Assembly: GCA_029838195.1 (NCBI GenBank) | Contig: JALGVJ010000010.1 | Span: 1-64,000 of the forward strand | From: Promethearchaeota archaeon | GTDB lineage: Archaea > Asgardarchaeota > Lokiarchaeia > Sigyniarchaeales > SOKP01 | DNA: 64,000 nt | Reading direction: 5' to 3' | Translations under genes and position numbers: made by a program | The notes under the pieces: generated by a model | Told to the model about the DNA's origin: nothing | Databases searched by the model: none | What the model saw: only the letters and a program-made list of their open reading frames with translations | Shown: positions 1 through 8,276 of the stretch, piece after piece | Layout of the letters: each line of letters starts with the position of its first letter | Numbering within the stretch: the first letter of the stretch is position 1

Positions 1-392
1 ATTTTTCGATACATTAATATATAATAGATCGTTATGTTTTTTCAACTTTTTAGTGGTTTTGTCGCCAATCTTAGAGCTGGAGCGTGGTAACTGAGATTAA
101 TTTGCTACCTCATATTTTTTTTATACTCGTGTTCATGATTAAGGATTTATTAGATATAAAAAGTGATATTTTCTTTAAATTTATATGAAAAATGTTGATT
201 TTGAATCCAAACAAGATCAAGTCTTAGATTATTGAAGGCCCCTAAAAATAGGGATAAATATATATTCACGATTTTTAATGTATTTCTTGCAAGAAATTTT
301 TATTATAAAATTAAAAATATTTTTATAGATTCACATCAAAATAATCTTTTGTAAGAATCGATTCCTCTATAAAAAGGGATAGAGCGGAAGAA
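1..392. other. AT-rich region upstream of first gene
   Basis: No convincing gene is visible on either strand. A perfect 5-bp hairpin (CCCTA, AAAA loop, TAGGG) lies near 240-253. It could be the end of an upstream transcript, but nothing proves this. Confidence 0.4.
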
Positions 393-3335
393 GTGAATTC
401 ATTAATTTTAAATACTAAAGAGATTAAGGAATTAATCAAATTTGGCAAGCATGCAGAGGCCGCTGAAAAATTATTTTCAATATTAGAGGAAACTAAAAAT
501 TATCAGAATAAAGATCTCTTATATGCCGCATTATCTCTCTTAAATTTAATCAGCGATAAATCACCATCTATTTCTTTACGAGCGGCTAAAACTGTTCAAT
601 ATTTTATTAATGACATTAATTCATGGATAAGATTAGTTAGCTTGGAAATATTGTATCAAATTTCTAAATATCGTCCAAATTTACTTATTGATCTGATAGA
701 CAAGATTAGAGCCCGCATGTATGATAGAGATGTTCCGGTTCGGCGATTAGCGGTAAAAATAATGGGATCTTTAATCTTATCATTACACATTGACATTAAT
801 GATTTACGAATTCTAATTGAAGAATATACGGAGAAATTATTAGACAATGATTGGAAAGTAAAATTACAAGCGATCAAGACCATTAAAACCATTTTAAATG
901 AAGATTATACGAAAATCCCTGATCTAGAACCTCTTTTATCCATCGTGATAATCAATCTAAGAGATGAAGATGAAGATGTGGCGAGAGCTTCTGCAGAATT
1001 GTTAAAATTAATTGGAACTTATTTCCTTTCTAAAGAAAAAATTTTGCACGTGCTTTTAAACTTGTTATATAATGAAGAAACAGAGGTTAAAGAACACGTT
1101 ATTAAGTTATTTGGGGAGATCGGGAAGGAAAAATCTTCTGAAATCATTCCTTTCATTCCAAAATTGATCAACTTATTAAAAGAGCCGGAATATTCGCTTC
1201 AAATGAGAGCCATAGAAGCCCTCGTGGATATTGGGAAAAATAATTTTGATCAAATATGGTCTAATTTGATTAATTCATTAGATTTGGGAGATCAAGAATT
1301 TCGAAATAATCTCATAAATACCTTGTATCACTTATGCGAAACTAATTTAGATAAGATACTTCCTCGCATATTTGAGGAAATAGAGAATCCCTCAGAAAAT
1401 ATTCGAAAATCCATTTCTCTCGTGTTAAAACGATTATTTGATGAGCATCCAACCGAAATCAATACCGAAATTGCGAAAATATTTTATAAATTAGAATCTA
1501 AATTTTGGAGGAAACGACAAGAAGCCATTCATTTACTTTTAAACTTGTTTTTCATTCTCAAGGATGAGAAATTGGCTATATGGATTTTGATCGAATTCAA
1601 TGAAGCCTTAAAAAAAGAAAAAGATTATGATGTAAAAAAAGAAATTATTAATTGTATGGAAAAAATTACTGCATCATTTAAAGATATCCCCCAAAAATTA
1701 GAAGAAATTTATACTCAAATTGCTCTCTTAAAAGAAGGAATAAAGAGATTTCAGCGAATGCCCGCTCAATTTCGAGAACGCTTGAGTTTTTACGTAAATA
1801 AATTCAAGTTTAATAAGACGGAAATTCAGTTGAAGAGAATGCATGATCATATCATGAAAAGAATCAAGGTGTTCGATGAAAACGTGAAAAAATTTGAGTA
1901 TAAATATCTGAGCATTGATTTATTTGAGGAATGGGAAGAAACCAGAGTACAAATTATTGAAGAATTGAATATCATTAGGGAATTTATTTCTGACATGTGT
2001 GAAGTAAAAAAAAAAGAATTCCTTACTGAATTACAAGATAAAATCGCTTTCTTGGAAAAAAAAATTGAAGTGCTTAGAGTAAAATTCGACCATGTAAAGA
2101 ATTATAAATTTCGATTAAATTTATACATGGCATTAACGGAAACAGAATTGGAAAATGATTTGGAAGAAAAATTAACCTTGATGATGGATATTAGAAAGCA
2201 TTTATTCAATCTCGATGGAGATATCAGAGAATTATTGATTCAAAATCTAGAATTTAGTGATATCTTTAATGATTTAATAAAAAAATGGATTGAGCTCAAG
2301 ATTGAAATTCAAAAATATCTTTCCGAGTTTGAACGACAAATAAAAACCATGAAACATAAAGTGCTCACCCATTATCTTAAATTAAAAAATAAACCCCATG
2401 TGTTAGGGGAAAATAAAATTAATGGCTTGGATAAAGAATTAACTCTCCAAATACTTCAAGGCCATTTTCAATCAGTGATTTCTCAAGCAATTAATGAAGT
2501 TAAAAAGTTTAATGAAAACCATAAAGGTCTGAAAGTTAAATTGAATTTTTTAATAAAAAAGAGGGAATATGTTCAAGTAAAAAAATTGATTGAATTAAAT
2601 TCTACTCAAATTCAAAATTTCATTCAAGAAATAGATGCTAGAATTGATGAAATTATTGGAAAAGACGAGATTTTTGAAAAAAGCAACGGGTTTACCTTAT
2701 TCATTCGTCCTTATCTTATTCGATGGAATAAATGGAAGGATAAATTATTATCCAAATCGAAAAAATTCATGGAAATGAGCATGGAAAGATTATATTTGAG
2801 TCAAATCAAGTATTATTTAAACATTATCAATCCTATCGACCTAGAATTTTTATCCTCTTATATAGGATTACAACCAGGCCATATGAAAAAATTAATTATC
2901 GCTTTCATCAATAATGGCAAATTGAATGCCAAAATTATAAAAAATTCTCTTTATTCCCAAGAAATCAATAATGATTTTCTTGAATCGAAACCCATCACGC
3001 TACAAAAACAATTAAAAAAAGTGGGAGATGAGATACAAGGCTACTTTAAATTAATGAATCCTTCCTCTCTCGTTTATCAAGATATACAAGTCATGCTTCA
3101 AATTCCTTCAATTTTAAAACTTAAAAAAGAAATCAGCTATCCTAAAATCTTTTATTTGAATGATCTAAAACAAGGAAAGAGTTTTGAATTTAATTATGTT
3201 TTTCTCATGGATAAAGAATCGAAAAAAACTCTTACTACCATGGACTCACAAGAAATCATTTTAAATATTTATTACAAGGATCCTTTTAATATTAGTCATG
3301 AAAAATCCGAAAAAATCTCTATCCTCATTCCGTGA
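393..3335 (+). CDS. Large HEAT-repeat / coiled-coil protein with C-terminal winged-helix-like region
   Basis: A 980-aa protein of unknown function. Residues about 20-430 are successive helix pairs typical of HEAT/ARM repeats (for example RAAKTVQYF, RRLAVKIMG and RASAELLKL units). Residues about 440-790 are long, charged, Lys/Glu-rich helices that look like coiled coil. Residues about 800-880 read like a winged-helix or PCI-like fold, and a short beta-rich end follows. The listed start is GTG at 393 and no good Shine-Dalgarno is seen, so the true start could be slightly downstream. HEAT arrays followed by coiled coils occur in eukaryotic trafficking and scaffold proteins, but orthology cannot be judged here. 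It has no operon partner. Confidence 0.75.
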   Translation: MNSLILNTKEIKELIKFGKHAEAAEKLFSILEETKNYQNKDLLYAALSLLNLISDKSPSISLRAAKTVQYFINDINSWIRLVSLEILYQISKYRPNLLIDLIDKIRARMYDRDVPVRRLAVKIMGSLILSLHIDINDLRILIEEYTEKLLDNDWKVKLQAIKTIKTILNEDYTKIPDLEPLLSIVIINLRDEDEDVARASAELLKLIGTYFLSKEKILHVLLNLLYNEETEVKEHVIKLFGEIGKEKSSEIIPFIPKLINLLKEPEYSLQMRAIEALVDIGKNNFDQIWSNLINSLDLGDQEFRNNLINTLYHLCETNLDKILPRIFEEIENPSENIRKSISLVLKRLFDEHPTEINTEIAKIFYKLESKFWRKRQEAIHLLLNLFFILKDEKLAIWILIEFNEALKKEKDYDVKKEIINCMEKITASFKDIPQKLEEIYTQIALLKEGIKRFQRMPAQFRERLSFYVNKFKFNKTEIQLKRMHDHIMKRIKVFDENVKKFEYKYLSIDLFEEWEETRVQIIEELNIIREFISDMCEVKKKEFLTELQDKIAFLEKKIEVLRVKFDHVKNYKFRLNLYMALTETELENDLEEKLTLMMDIRKHLFNLDGDIRELLIQNLEFSDIFNDLIKKWIELKIEIQKYLSEFERQIKTMKHKVLTHYLKLKNKPHVLGENKINGLDKELTLQILQGHFQSVISQAINEVKKFNENHKGLKVKLNFLIKKREYVQVKKLIELNSTQIQNFIQEIDARIDEIIGKDEIFEKSNGFTLFIRPYLIRWNKWKDKLLSKSKKFMEMSMERLYLSQIKYYLNIINPIDLEFLSSYIGLQPGHMKKLIIAFINNGKLNAKIIKNSLYSQEINNDFLESKPITLQKQLKKVGDEIQGYFKLMNPSSLVYQDIQVMLQIPSILKLKKEISYPKIFYLNDLKQGKSFEFNYVFLMDKESKKTLTTMDSQEIILNIYYKDPFNISHEKSEKISILIP

Positions 3336-3473
3336 CTTAAAATAATGCGCATTAATAAGAAATAAATGAAAAAACTTTACCCCAAAGTGGATTGTAAACT
3401 CAAGGAATTTAATCATCATCAAAAAAATAAAAGGAAATTAGAAGCGATGTAAAAAAATTACTTTAAATATTTT
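3336..3473. other. Spacer after the HEAT gene
   Basis: The spacer is AT-rich. One 28-codon ORF starting at 3367 on the plus strand has no recognisable features, and I do not call it a gene. Confidence 0.3.
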
Positions 3474-3815
3474 TTATTTTATTGATATACCCCATTCCAC
3501 GCAATATTTTGCTGATATGGGATTACTTGCTTCACAATGAGGATAATATTTTATACACCAAGGATTACATAATTTTTAACTGAGGGTATAAGATATTTCT
3601 CAGGTGGTTGAGTTTCTTTCGGATAACTATACCTTTGAAGTTCAATATAAATACTTGCTAGTTTTATTGCTTTTGCTTTTTCATAAAATTAATTATTTTT
3701 TACTCCATGTTAATTCATTTAAATTAATTTGATCTATCGAGCCCTTCGATAATACCTAACGAAAGCCTTAATAAATACTCGGCATTATTTTCATTACAAT
3801 TAATTTAAATTTTAT
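3474..3815 (-). pseudogene. Decayed or frameshifted small zinc-binding protein gene
   Basis: On the minus strand three short reading frames join into one plausible protein. They are an N-terminal piece with AEYLLRLSLGIIEGLD, a short QINLNELTWSKK piece, and a piece beginning FYEKAKAIKLASIYIEL. The last piece runs into a Cys-rich end (CNPWCIKYYPHCEASNP, then KYCVEWG) in another frame. The final frame break lies in a run of five A; one extra A would restore the reading. No intact start is seen. The two helical segments resemble an MIT or TPR hairpin, and the Cys pattern suggests metal binding. This is either a decaying gene or one damaged by homopolymer assembly errors. Confidence 0.5.
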
Positions 3816-3930
3816 CGATAAATTTAAAATGAATATACGCACGGAAACAAGGTTATTCATGGGAATCGAGATTAATAGAGTCAAGAATATGGGAATTGAG
3901 AATAACGAGAAAATAAAATTTTAAAAAAAT

Positions 3931-3938
3931 TATAAATA
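3931..3938 (+). promoter_or_regulatory. TATA-like box upstream of selD
   Basis: TATAAATA lies 36 nt upstream of the proposed selD ATG, a spacing compatible with an archaeal TATA box and a short leader. The surroundings are also AT-rich, so the call is tentative. Confidence 0.35.
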
Positions 3939-3973
3939 ATTGTTTAAATATTAATTAAAAAATGAGGTGCAAA

Positions 3974-4996
3974 ATGGAAGAAAAATATAGACTAACCCAA
4001 CAAGTAAAAATTCACGGATGAAGCTGTAAACTTGGTCAAAAGAATCTTCAAGATTTATTGAATAAAGTAAAATTGGATGCAAATGCCGAAGACTCTGCTG
4101 TCATTCCCGTTCCAAACTCAGAATTAGTTTTGGTCAAAAATATTGATATACTTACACCAATCGTTGATGAACCAGAAATCATGGGCCAAATCGCAGCATG
4201 TAACGTTACTAACGATATTTTTGCGATGAATGTACCAGAAATTTCAGGCATGTTAGTATTTCTTGCGATTCAAACAAATACTCCGGAGGAAATTGCAGAA
4301 GGGTTATTAAAAGGAGTAAAGACTTTCTTGGAAACTAAAATTAACTCTAAAATTGTGGGAGGGCATACAATTTACTGCGAATGGCCATTAATAGGAGGAG
4401 AAGCCTCCGGGTTTGTTCACGAAAAGGCGATTATCCCTAAAGGTGGAGTAAAAAGAGGAGATCAATTAATTTTAACAAAACCCATGGGCATTCAAGCCAT
4501 CACTGCGGCCTATAGACTCCAAAAAGAGTTTCCCGAAATGCTAGAAAATTATTCTCTAAAAGAACTACAAAATTCAATAGATTTAGCCATTAGCCTCATG
4601 ACTACTTCCAATCAAGGAGTTGTTAAAGCCATTCATTCATTCGAGGATTTTTCTTTCATTCATGCCATGACTGATATTACGGGTTTTGGATTGGCGGGAC
4701 ACGTACGTGAAATGCTTCAAGATTCCCCCCTTTCAGCTACTATCTACACGATTCCTTCTATAAAACTTGCAAAAGAATTATCCAATGAATTCGGCTATGC
4801 TTTTGATGAATGCTTGTGTCATGAAACTGCTGGAGGCATGATAATGGCTGTTGATCCTTCTAAAGCGGAAGAATTTAGCGAAAAGTTAAAGAAAAAAGGT
4901 ATCTCTAATTGGAACGTAGGTGAAATTGATAAAATAAAAGCCGGAGTCGTGCGCATTTCTGAACATGCTGAAAATATAGAAATTTCTAAATATTAA
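3974..4996 (+). CDS. selD: Selenide, water dikinase SelD, selenocysteine-containing (in-frame TGA)
   Basis: The enzyme makes selenophosphate from selenide and ATP, the Se donor for Sec-tRNA. The ORF track begins at 4058, but the family's catalytic N-terminus lies upstream. ATG at 3974, with GAGGTG four nt before it, opens a frame reading VKIHG-TGA-SCKLG. The TGA at 4019-4021 sits exactly where SelD carries its catalytic Sec or Cys (G-U-S-C-K), giving Sec at residue 16 of a 340-aa protein, a normal family length. Downstream AIR-synthase-like features are intact (DILTPIVDEP, GGHT, TDITGFGLAGH). A SECIS-like hairpin immediately follows the stop. SelD is therefore likely itself a selenoprotein, as known in other Sec-using archaea. 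Confidence 0.93.
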
Positions 4997-5063
4997 AGAT
5001 GCCTTTGATATAAACTTTAAATTTTAGAGTTTATGGAGGATTCCACTCGCAAGGTGGCATCTT
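4996..5063 (+). promoter_or_regulatory. SECIS element in the selD 3'UTR
   Basis: The basal helix AAGATGCC/GGCATCTT (4996-5003 with 5056-5063) starts at the last base of the stop codon. An upper helix ATAAACT/AGTTTAT (5010-5016 with 5028-5034) is flanked by TGAT on the 5' side and GGAG on the 3' side. These oppose to give tandem G·A/A·G pairs like the eukaryotic SECIS core quartet. The 11-nt apical loop holds AAA at 5019-5021. The 3' strand between the core and basal helix is longer than the 5' strand and can form a competing CCAC/GTGG mini-hairpin. This fits recoding of the selD TGA from the 3'UTR. Confidence 0.8.
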
Positions 5064-5157
5064 AATTCGTGCTTTTCTATTAATTTTGAATCTTTCACTT
5101 TTTATTTAAATTTCACGTATTAAATTAATCTAAATCAAACACGTTATTGACCATCAT

Positions 5158-5949
5158 TTAATATTCTTTCAGCTTACCATTAAGCTCCAAGACAATCTTT
5201 TTCATTTTTTCAATAACTTCATCAACTAATTGTTCGCCGTTTTCCACATTAAAACACGTTATAGAAAGCTCAACCTCAATAGATAATCCTACCTTTGGAT
5301 GTGTTTTAATCCAGAGTTGTGGATACTCCTTTTCTAACCTCGTGACATGAGGAGCAATCTGGGATTCTCCAATACCCATGAATATGAAGCCTTTTTGAAT
5401 GAATTGCTCCTTTTTTTCTTTAAGCATGGGGAGGATGGAATTCTTAAACATGGCTTTCATTTCCATTGGAACTCCGGGAAGACAGAAGATTTGCGTTTTT
5501 CCAACTTTCAATTTCACACCAGGCGCTGTTCCCCTGATATTTTTTAAAGGAATGCTTCCCCTTGGAAGATATGCCATTTTCTCTCTTTCGGGAGTCATTC
5601 CTTGGAGTTTCAAGATACCTTGCTTATAAGCATTTTCATATGCTTTTTCAATGCTTCTACGTGCTTCTAAGTTTAATATTAATTTTCGATTTAACGCTTT
5701 TGCAACACCTTTTAAAGTCATATCATCAAAAGTAGGACCCAGCCCGCCTGATATTATTAGCACATCTGGTTGCCTCTCTAAAATACTGCGCAAAGTACTT
5801 GATATGTCATCCAAATCATCTCCTATTGTTGTAATTCTACGCACGTGATGTCCATGTTTCGTTATTCTTTTAGCCATCCAATTGGAATTCGTGTCTTGAG
5901 TTTTACCGATTAAGATTTCGTTTCCAATGATGAGCAGTTCAACATTCAT
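5158..5949 (-). CDS. CinA-like molybdopterin-binding-fold protein
   Basis: A 263-aa protein of the CinA N-terminal / MoCF-biosynthesis family (COG1058 type). Visible signatures are LLIIGNEILIGKTQDTN at the N-terminus, the GGLGPTFDDMT loop at about residue 70, and CLPGVPMEMKAMF at about 155. The C-terminal NMN-deamidase domain of bacterial CinA is absent, as in most archaeal members. In the family this domain binds molybdopterin-like or nucleotide ligands; the archaeal substrate is not settled. It is convergent with selD and shares no operon with it. Confidence 0.85.
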   Translation of the reverse strand: MNVELLIIGNEILIGKTQDTNSNWMAKRITKHGHHVRRITTIGDDLDDISSTLRSILERQPDVLIISGGLGPTFDDMTLKGVAKALNRKLILNLEARRSIEKAYENAYKQGILKLQGMTPEREKMAYLPRGSIPLKNIRGTAPGVKLKVGKTQIFCLPGVPMEMKAMFKNSILPMLKEKKEQFIQKGFIFMGIGESQIAPHVTRLEKEYPQLWIKTHPKVGLSIEVELSITCFNVENGEQLVDEVIEKMKKIVLELNGKLKEY

Positions 5950-6523
5950 TTTTAAAAAACAGAAGGCTAAATTTTTAAAAGTTAATAATTAAAATCTTCT
6001 TTTTATCTTTAATTTTATAAGTTTACTTCAAGATGGATAATAAAACATTTGAAGTTCATTGCATGATAAACTATTTTAACTCTCAATGAGATTTCTTCAT
6101 TCTTTTGATAAAAAAAGCCTATTTTGGTGCTATTTTGCATCTAGATCCGGCGTTGTTCTCTTTTATAAAAAAAAGTCTCCTCCTTCCTTTATCATCATCG
6201 AGTATTTTTCATTTTTAAGATATATTTTTTAAAAGAGAGAAGCATGTTAAAACGGGGTTTAAGCAATGGAAAAAAATATGGCGAGAACGTGCAATTAAAA
6301 AATATCTCGCATATGAAAAGCAACGTAAATCCTGAAATCATTATTTTGCGTGTGAATATTAATCGAGAAACAAGGTTCATGGTCCAATATTGAACAATGA
6401 GATTCTCCAAAAATTCTTATATGTATTATAATGTTTTATCACAAAGGCTCTTATGGAAAACTGAATTAGATCTTTTTATAATACAATTTTAACAAGCAAA
6501 TAAATTAAGGATGGGATAAGATC
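5950..6523. other. Intergenic region, no supported gene
   Basis: AT-rich. ORFs here (49 codons on plus at 6244-6393, 71 codons on minus at 6195-6410) overlap each other and have no recognisable motifs. A third plus-strand frame reads a basic KQWKKIWRERAIKKYLAYEKQ stretch without a start codon, possibly a remnant. None is called. Confidence 0.4.
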
Positions 6524-7207
6524 ATGAAAATTGTTATTTTTGCTCCTCATCCGGATGACGAAATTTATGGATGTGGAGGGAGTATTTTGAAATGGATGGA
6601 AGAAGATCATGATTTAGAAATTATCTATGTTACAGATAACCGCGTTCTCATCTCGTGGGGGAGAGCTAATAATCAATTAATAGAAGAAGAGGCAAAGGAT
6701 TTTATTAATTTGACTGAAGAAGAAGTTGCTCAGATAGCATTAAAAGAAGCGGAAGATGCAGCGAAAGCTTTTGGTTTTAAAAAGGATAAAGTTCATCTCT
6801 TTAAATTTCATGATCAAGAAGCCATGAATAATGTAGAGAAAGGCATGGAATTAGCCAAACCCATAATTAAAGATGCAGCTAGAATTGTCTTACCAAGTAA
6901 TAATAATAATCACGTGGATCACCAAGCAACTCACTTAATTGCTAAGAATGCTGCGAAAGAGCTGAACCTGACCATGACAGAATTTTATGTATATGCGATT
7001 TATAACGTGCTAAAAGCTCCCAGGGAAAAGCAAGTTAAGATTAATATTGTCCCATATCGCGATAAACTTTACGAAATAATGAAGAATTATAAGACTCAAT
7101 TGTGTTTAAAAGATACGAGAGTGGGCTGGGAGACCCTAAAGAGGAAACGTAGCGAAAGGTTTGGTGTTTTTCATTTCGAAGACATGAATCAGTATTATAA
7201 TTTTTAA
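6524..7207 (+). CDS. PIG-L / LmbE family deacetylase
   Basis: A 227-aa protein. The N-terminus IFAPHPDDEIYGCGG contains the PHPDD(E) zinc-binding signature of PIG-L/LmbE N-acetylglucosaminyl deacetylases. The third zinc ligand is probably in the NNNNHVDHQATH segment near residue 128-138. Family members remove acetyl from GlcNAc-lipid or sugar conjugates (GlcNAc-PI, BshB or MshB type). The substrate here cannot be read from sequence. The gene ends four bases inside the convergent zinc-ribbon gene, so the stop codons overlap. Confidence 0.88.
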   Translation: MKIVIFAPHPDDEIYGCGGSILKWMEEDHDLEIIYVTDNRVLISWGRANNQLIEEEAKDFINLTEEEVAQIALKEAEDAAKAFGFKKDKVHLFKFHDQEAMNNVEKGMELAKPIIKDAARIVLPSNNNNHVDHQATHLIAKNAAKELNLTMTEFYVYAIYNVLKAPREKQVKINIVPYRDKLYEIMKNYKTQLCLKDTRVGWETLKRKRSERFGVFHFEDMNQYYNF

Positions 7208-7941
7208 TTTAATTCAGTACCACAATTTTTACACGTTTTTGAGCCCGGAGGGTTTCTATGACCGCAAGCAAAACATACTACCTCGCCCGTTTCAGTTTTT
7301 TCATCTAATTCAATTTTTACTTCTCCGACTGTAGGTTCTGATGAGGTGGTTCCCTTTTTTTCTGTTTTTTGAGGCTTTAAAAGCTCTGTTTCATCACTTT
7401 TTTTGATTAATTTTTCAATATACGCCGCATCATGGGGAGTAACGATTTTAAACTCTTTTGGAGCTTCAATTTCTTTAAAACCATTTGGGATCTTTTTGCT
7501 TTCAGATCCTTCCATTTGGACTGATGGGTGTTCATTTTTGGTTTGAGCCTCCTTTTTAATACTTGGTTGATTCGAATCAAGAAAATCATGGTTAACTTCC
7601 ATTTCTTGTTTAACCTCTTTTTCTGAAGCAGATAGCTCGTCAATCTCTTCAATGAGTGGTGTTTCTTTGGATCCTATTGATATTTCTTCTTCTGGAATGG
7701 GCATGGAAGCCGCCGTGGCCTTTAATTTTAAATCTTTTACATGATCAATGATTTGTTCGGTTTTTTTAATTAACATGGCTTTAAATTTAAACTCAATATC
7801 ACTCCGTTTTGAGGCTTGCAATGCCAATTCTGAGATTTCTAACCATCGCTTTATGGCGTCTTGCAATTCTCCATGATTCTCAAGTCTTTTAGCCGTTGCT
7901 ATTTTATCTTTAAGGATTTTATTAAATCGTGCTACATCCAT
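7204..7941 (-). CDS. MIT-like helical domain plus C-terminal zinc-ribbon protein
   Basis: A 245-aa protein. Residues 1-75 form three amphipathic helices with the pattern of an MIT domain (…AKRLENHGELQDAIKRWLEISELAL…). This domain is a three-helix bundle used by Vps4-type proteins to bind ESCRT-III tails. Residues about 80-215 are acidic, low-complexity linker. The C-terminus is a zinc ribbon, VCFACGHRNPPGSKTCKNCG. The MIT assignment is by eye and could instead be a TPR-like or other three-helix bundle. An adaptor role is inference. Confidence 0.65.
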   Translation of the reverse strand: MDVARFNKILKDKIATAKRLENHGELQDAIKRWLEISELALQASKRSDIEFKFKAMLIKKTEQIIDHVKDLKLKATAASMPIPEEEISIGSKETPLIEEIDELSASEKEVKQEMEVNHDFLDSNQPSIKKEAQTKNEHPSVQMEGSESKKIPNGFKEIEAPKEFKIVTPHDAAYIEKLIKKSDETELLKPQKTEKKGTTSSEPTVGEVKIELDEKTETGEVVCFACGHRNPPGSKTCKNCGTELN

Positions 7942-8276
7942 TCTTGAAGTATCCTCATTTAATTTTGATCCAATTAAGAAGAAAAAGAAATTTCATCTAT
8001 TAATTTCTATGTGTTCAAAACCATTTTATTAAATTTTTAGAAGAAAATTATTTTAGGAGAGAATTTTTAAATTAATCGGGTTTTTATCAAGCTTCTTTCT
8101 TTAATTCAGATACATTTTTTTCCATAACTATAGACGATTACAGCCATATTGATGAATTAATCGCTCGATTTGAATCTCGCCTGGATATTACTATATAATA
8201 ATTTTTTCAAGAAATTGTAAGACGTTATGTGGAATTATTCGATTTTCAACAAAATGAGAAGTAATAAAAAAAAATA
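7942..8276. other. Intergenic region with a possible small-gene remnant
   Basis: On the plus strand near 8090-8265 a single frame reads DDYSHIDELIARFESRLDI, then two TAA stops, then FFQEIVRRYVELFDFQQNEK. The codon usage is protein-like but there is no start codon, so it may be a decayed small gene. Nothing else is visible. Confidence 0.3.

Noticed and set aside
6195-6410. 71-aa minus-strand ORF
   Set aside because: AT-rich spacer, competing frames on both strands, no motif.
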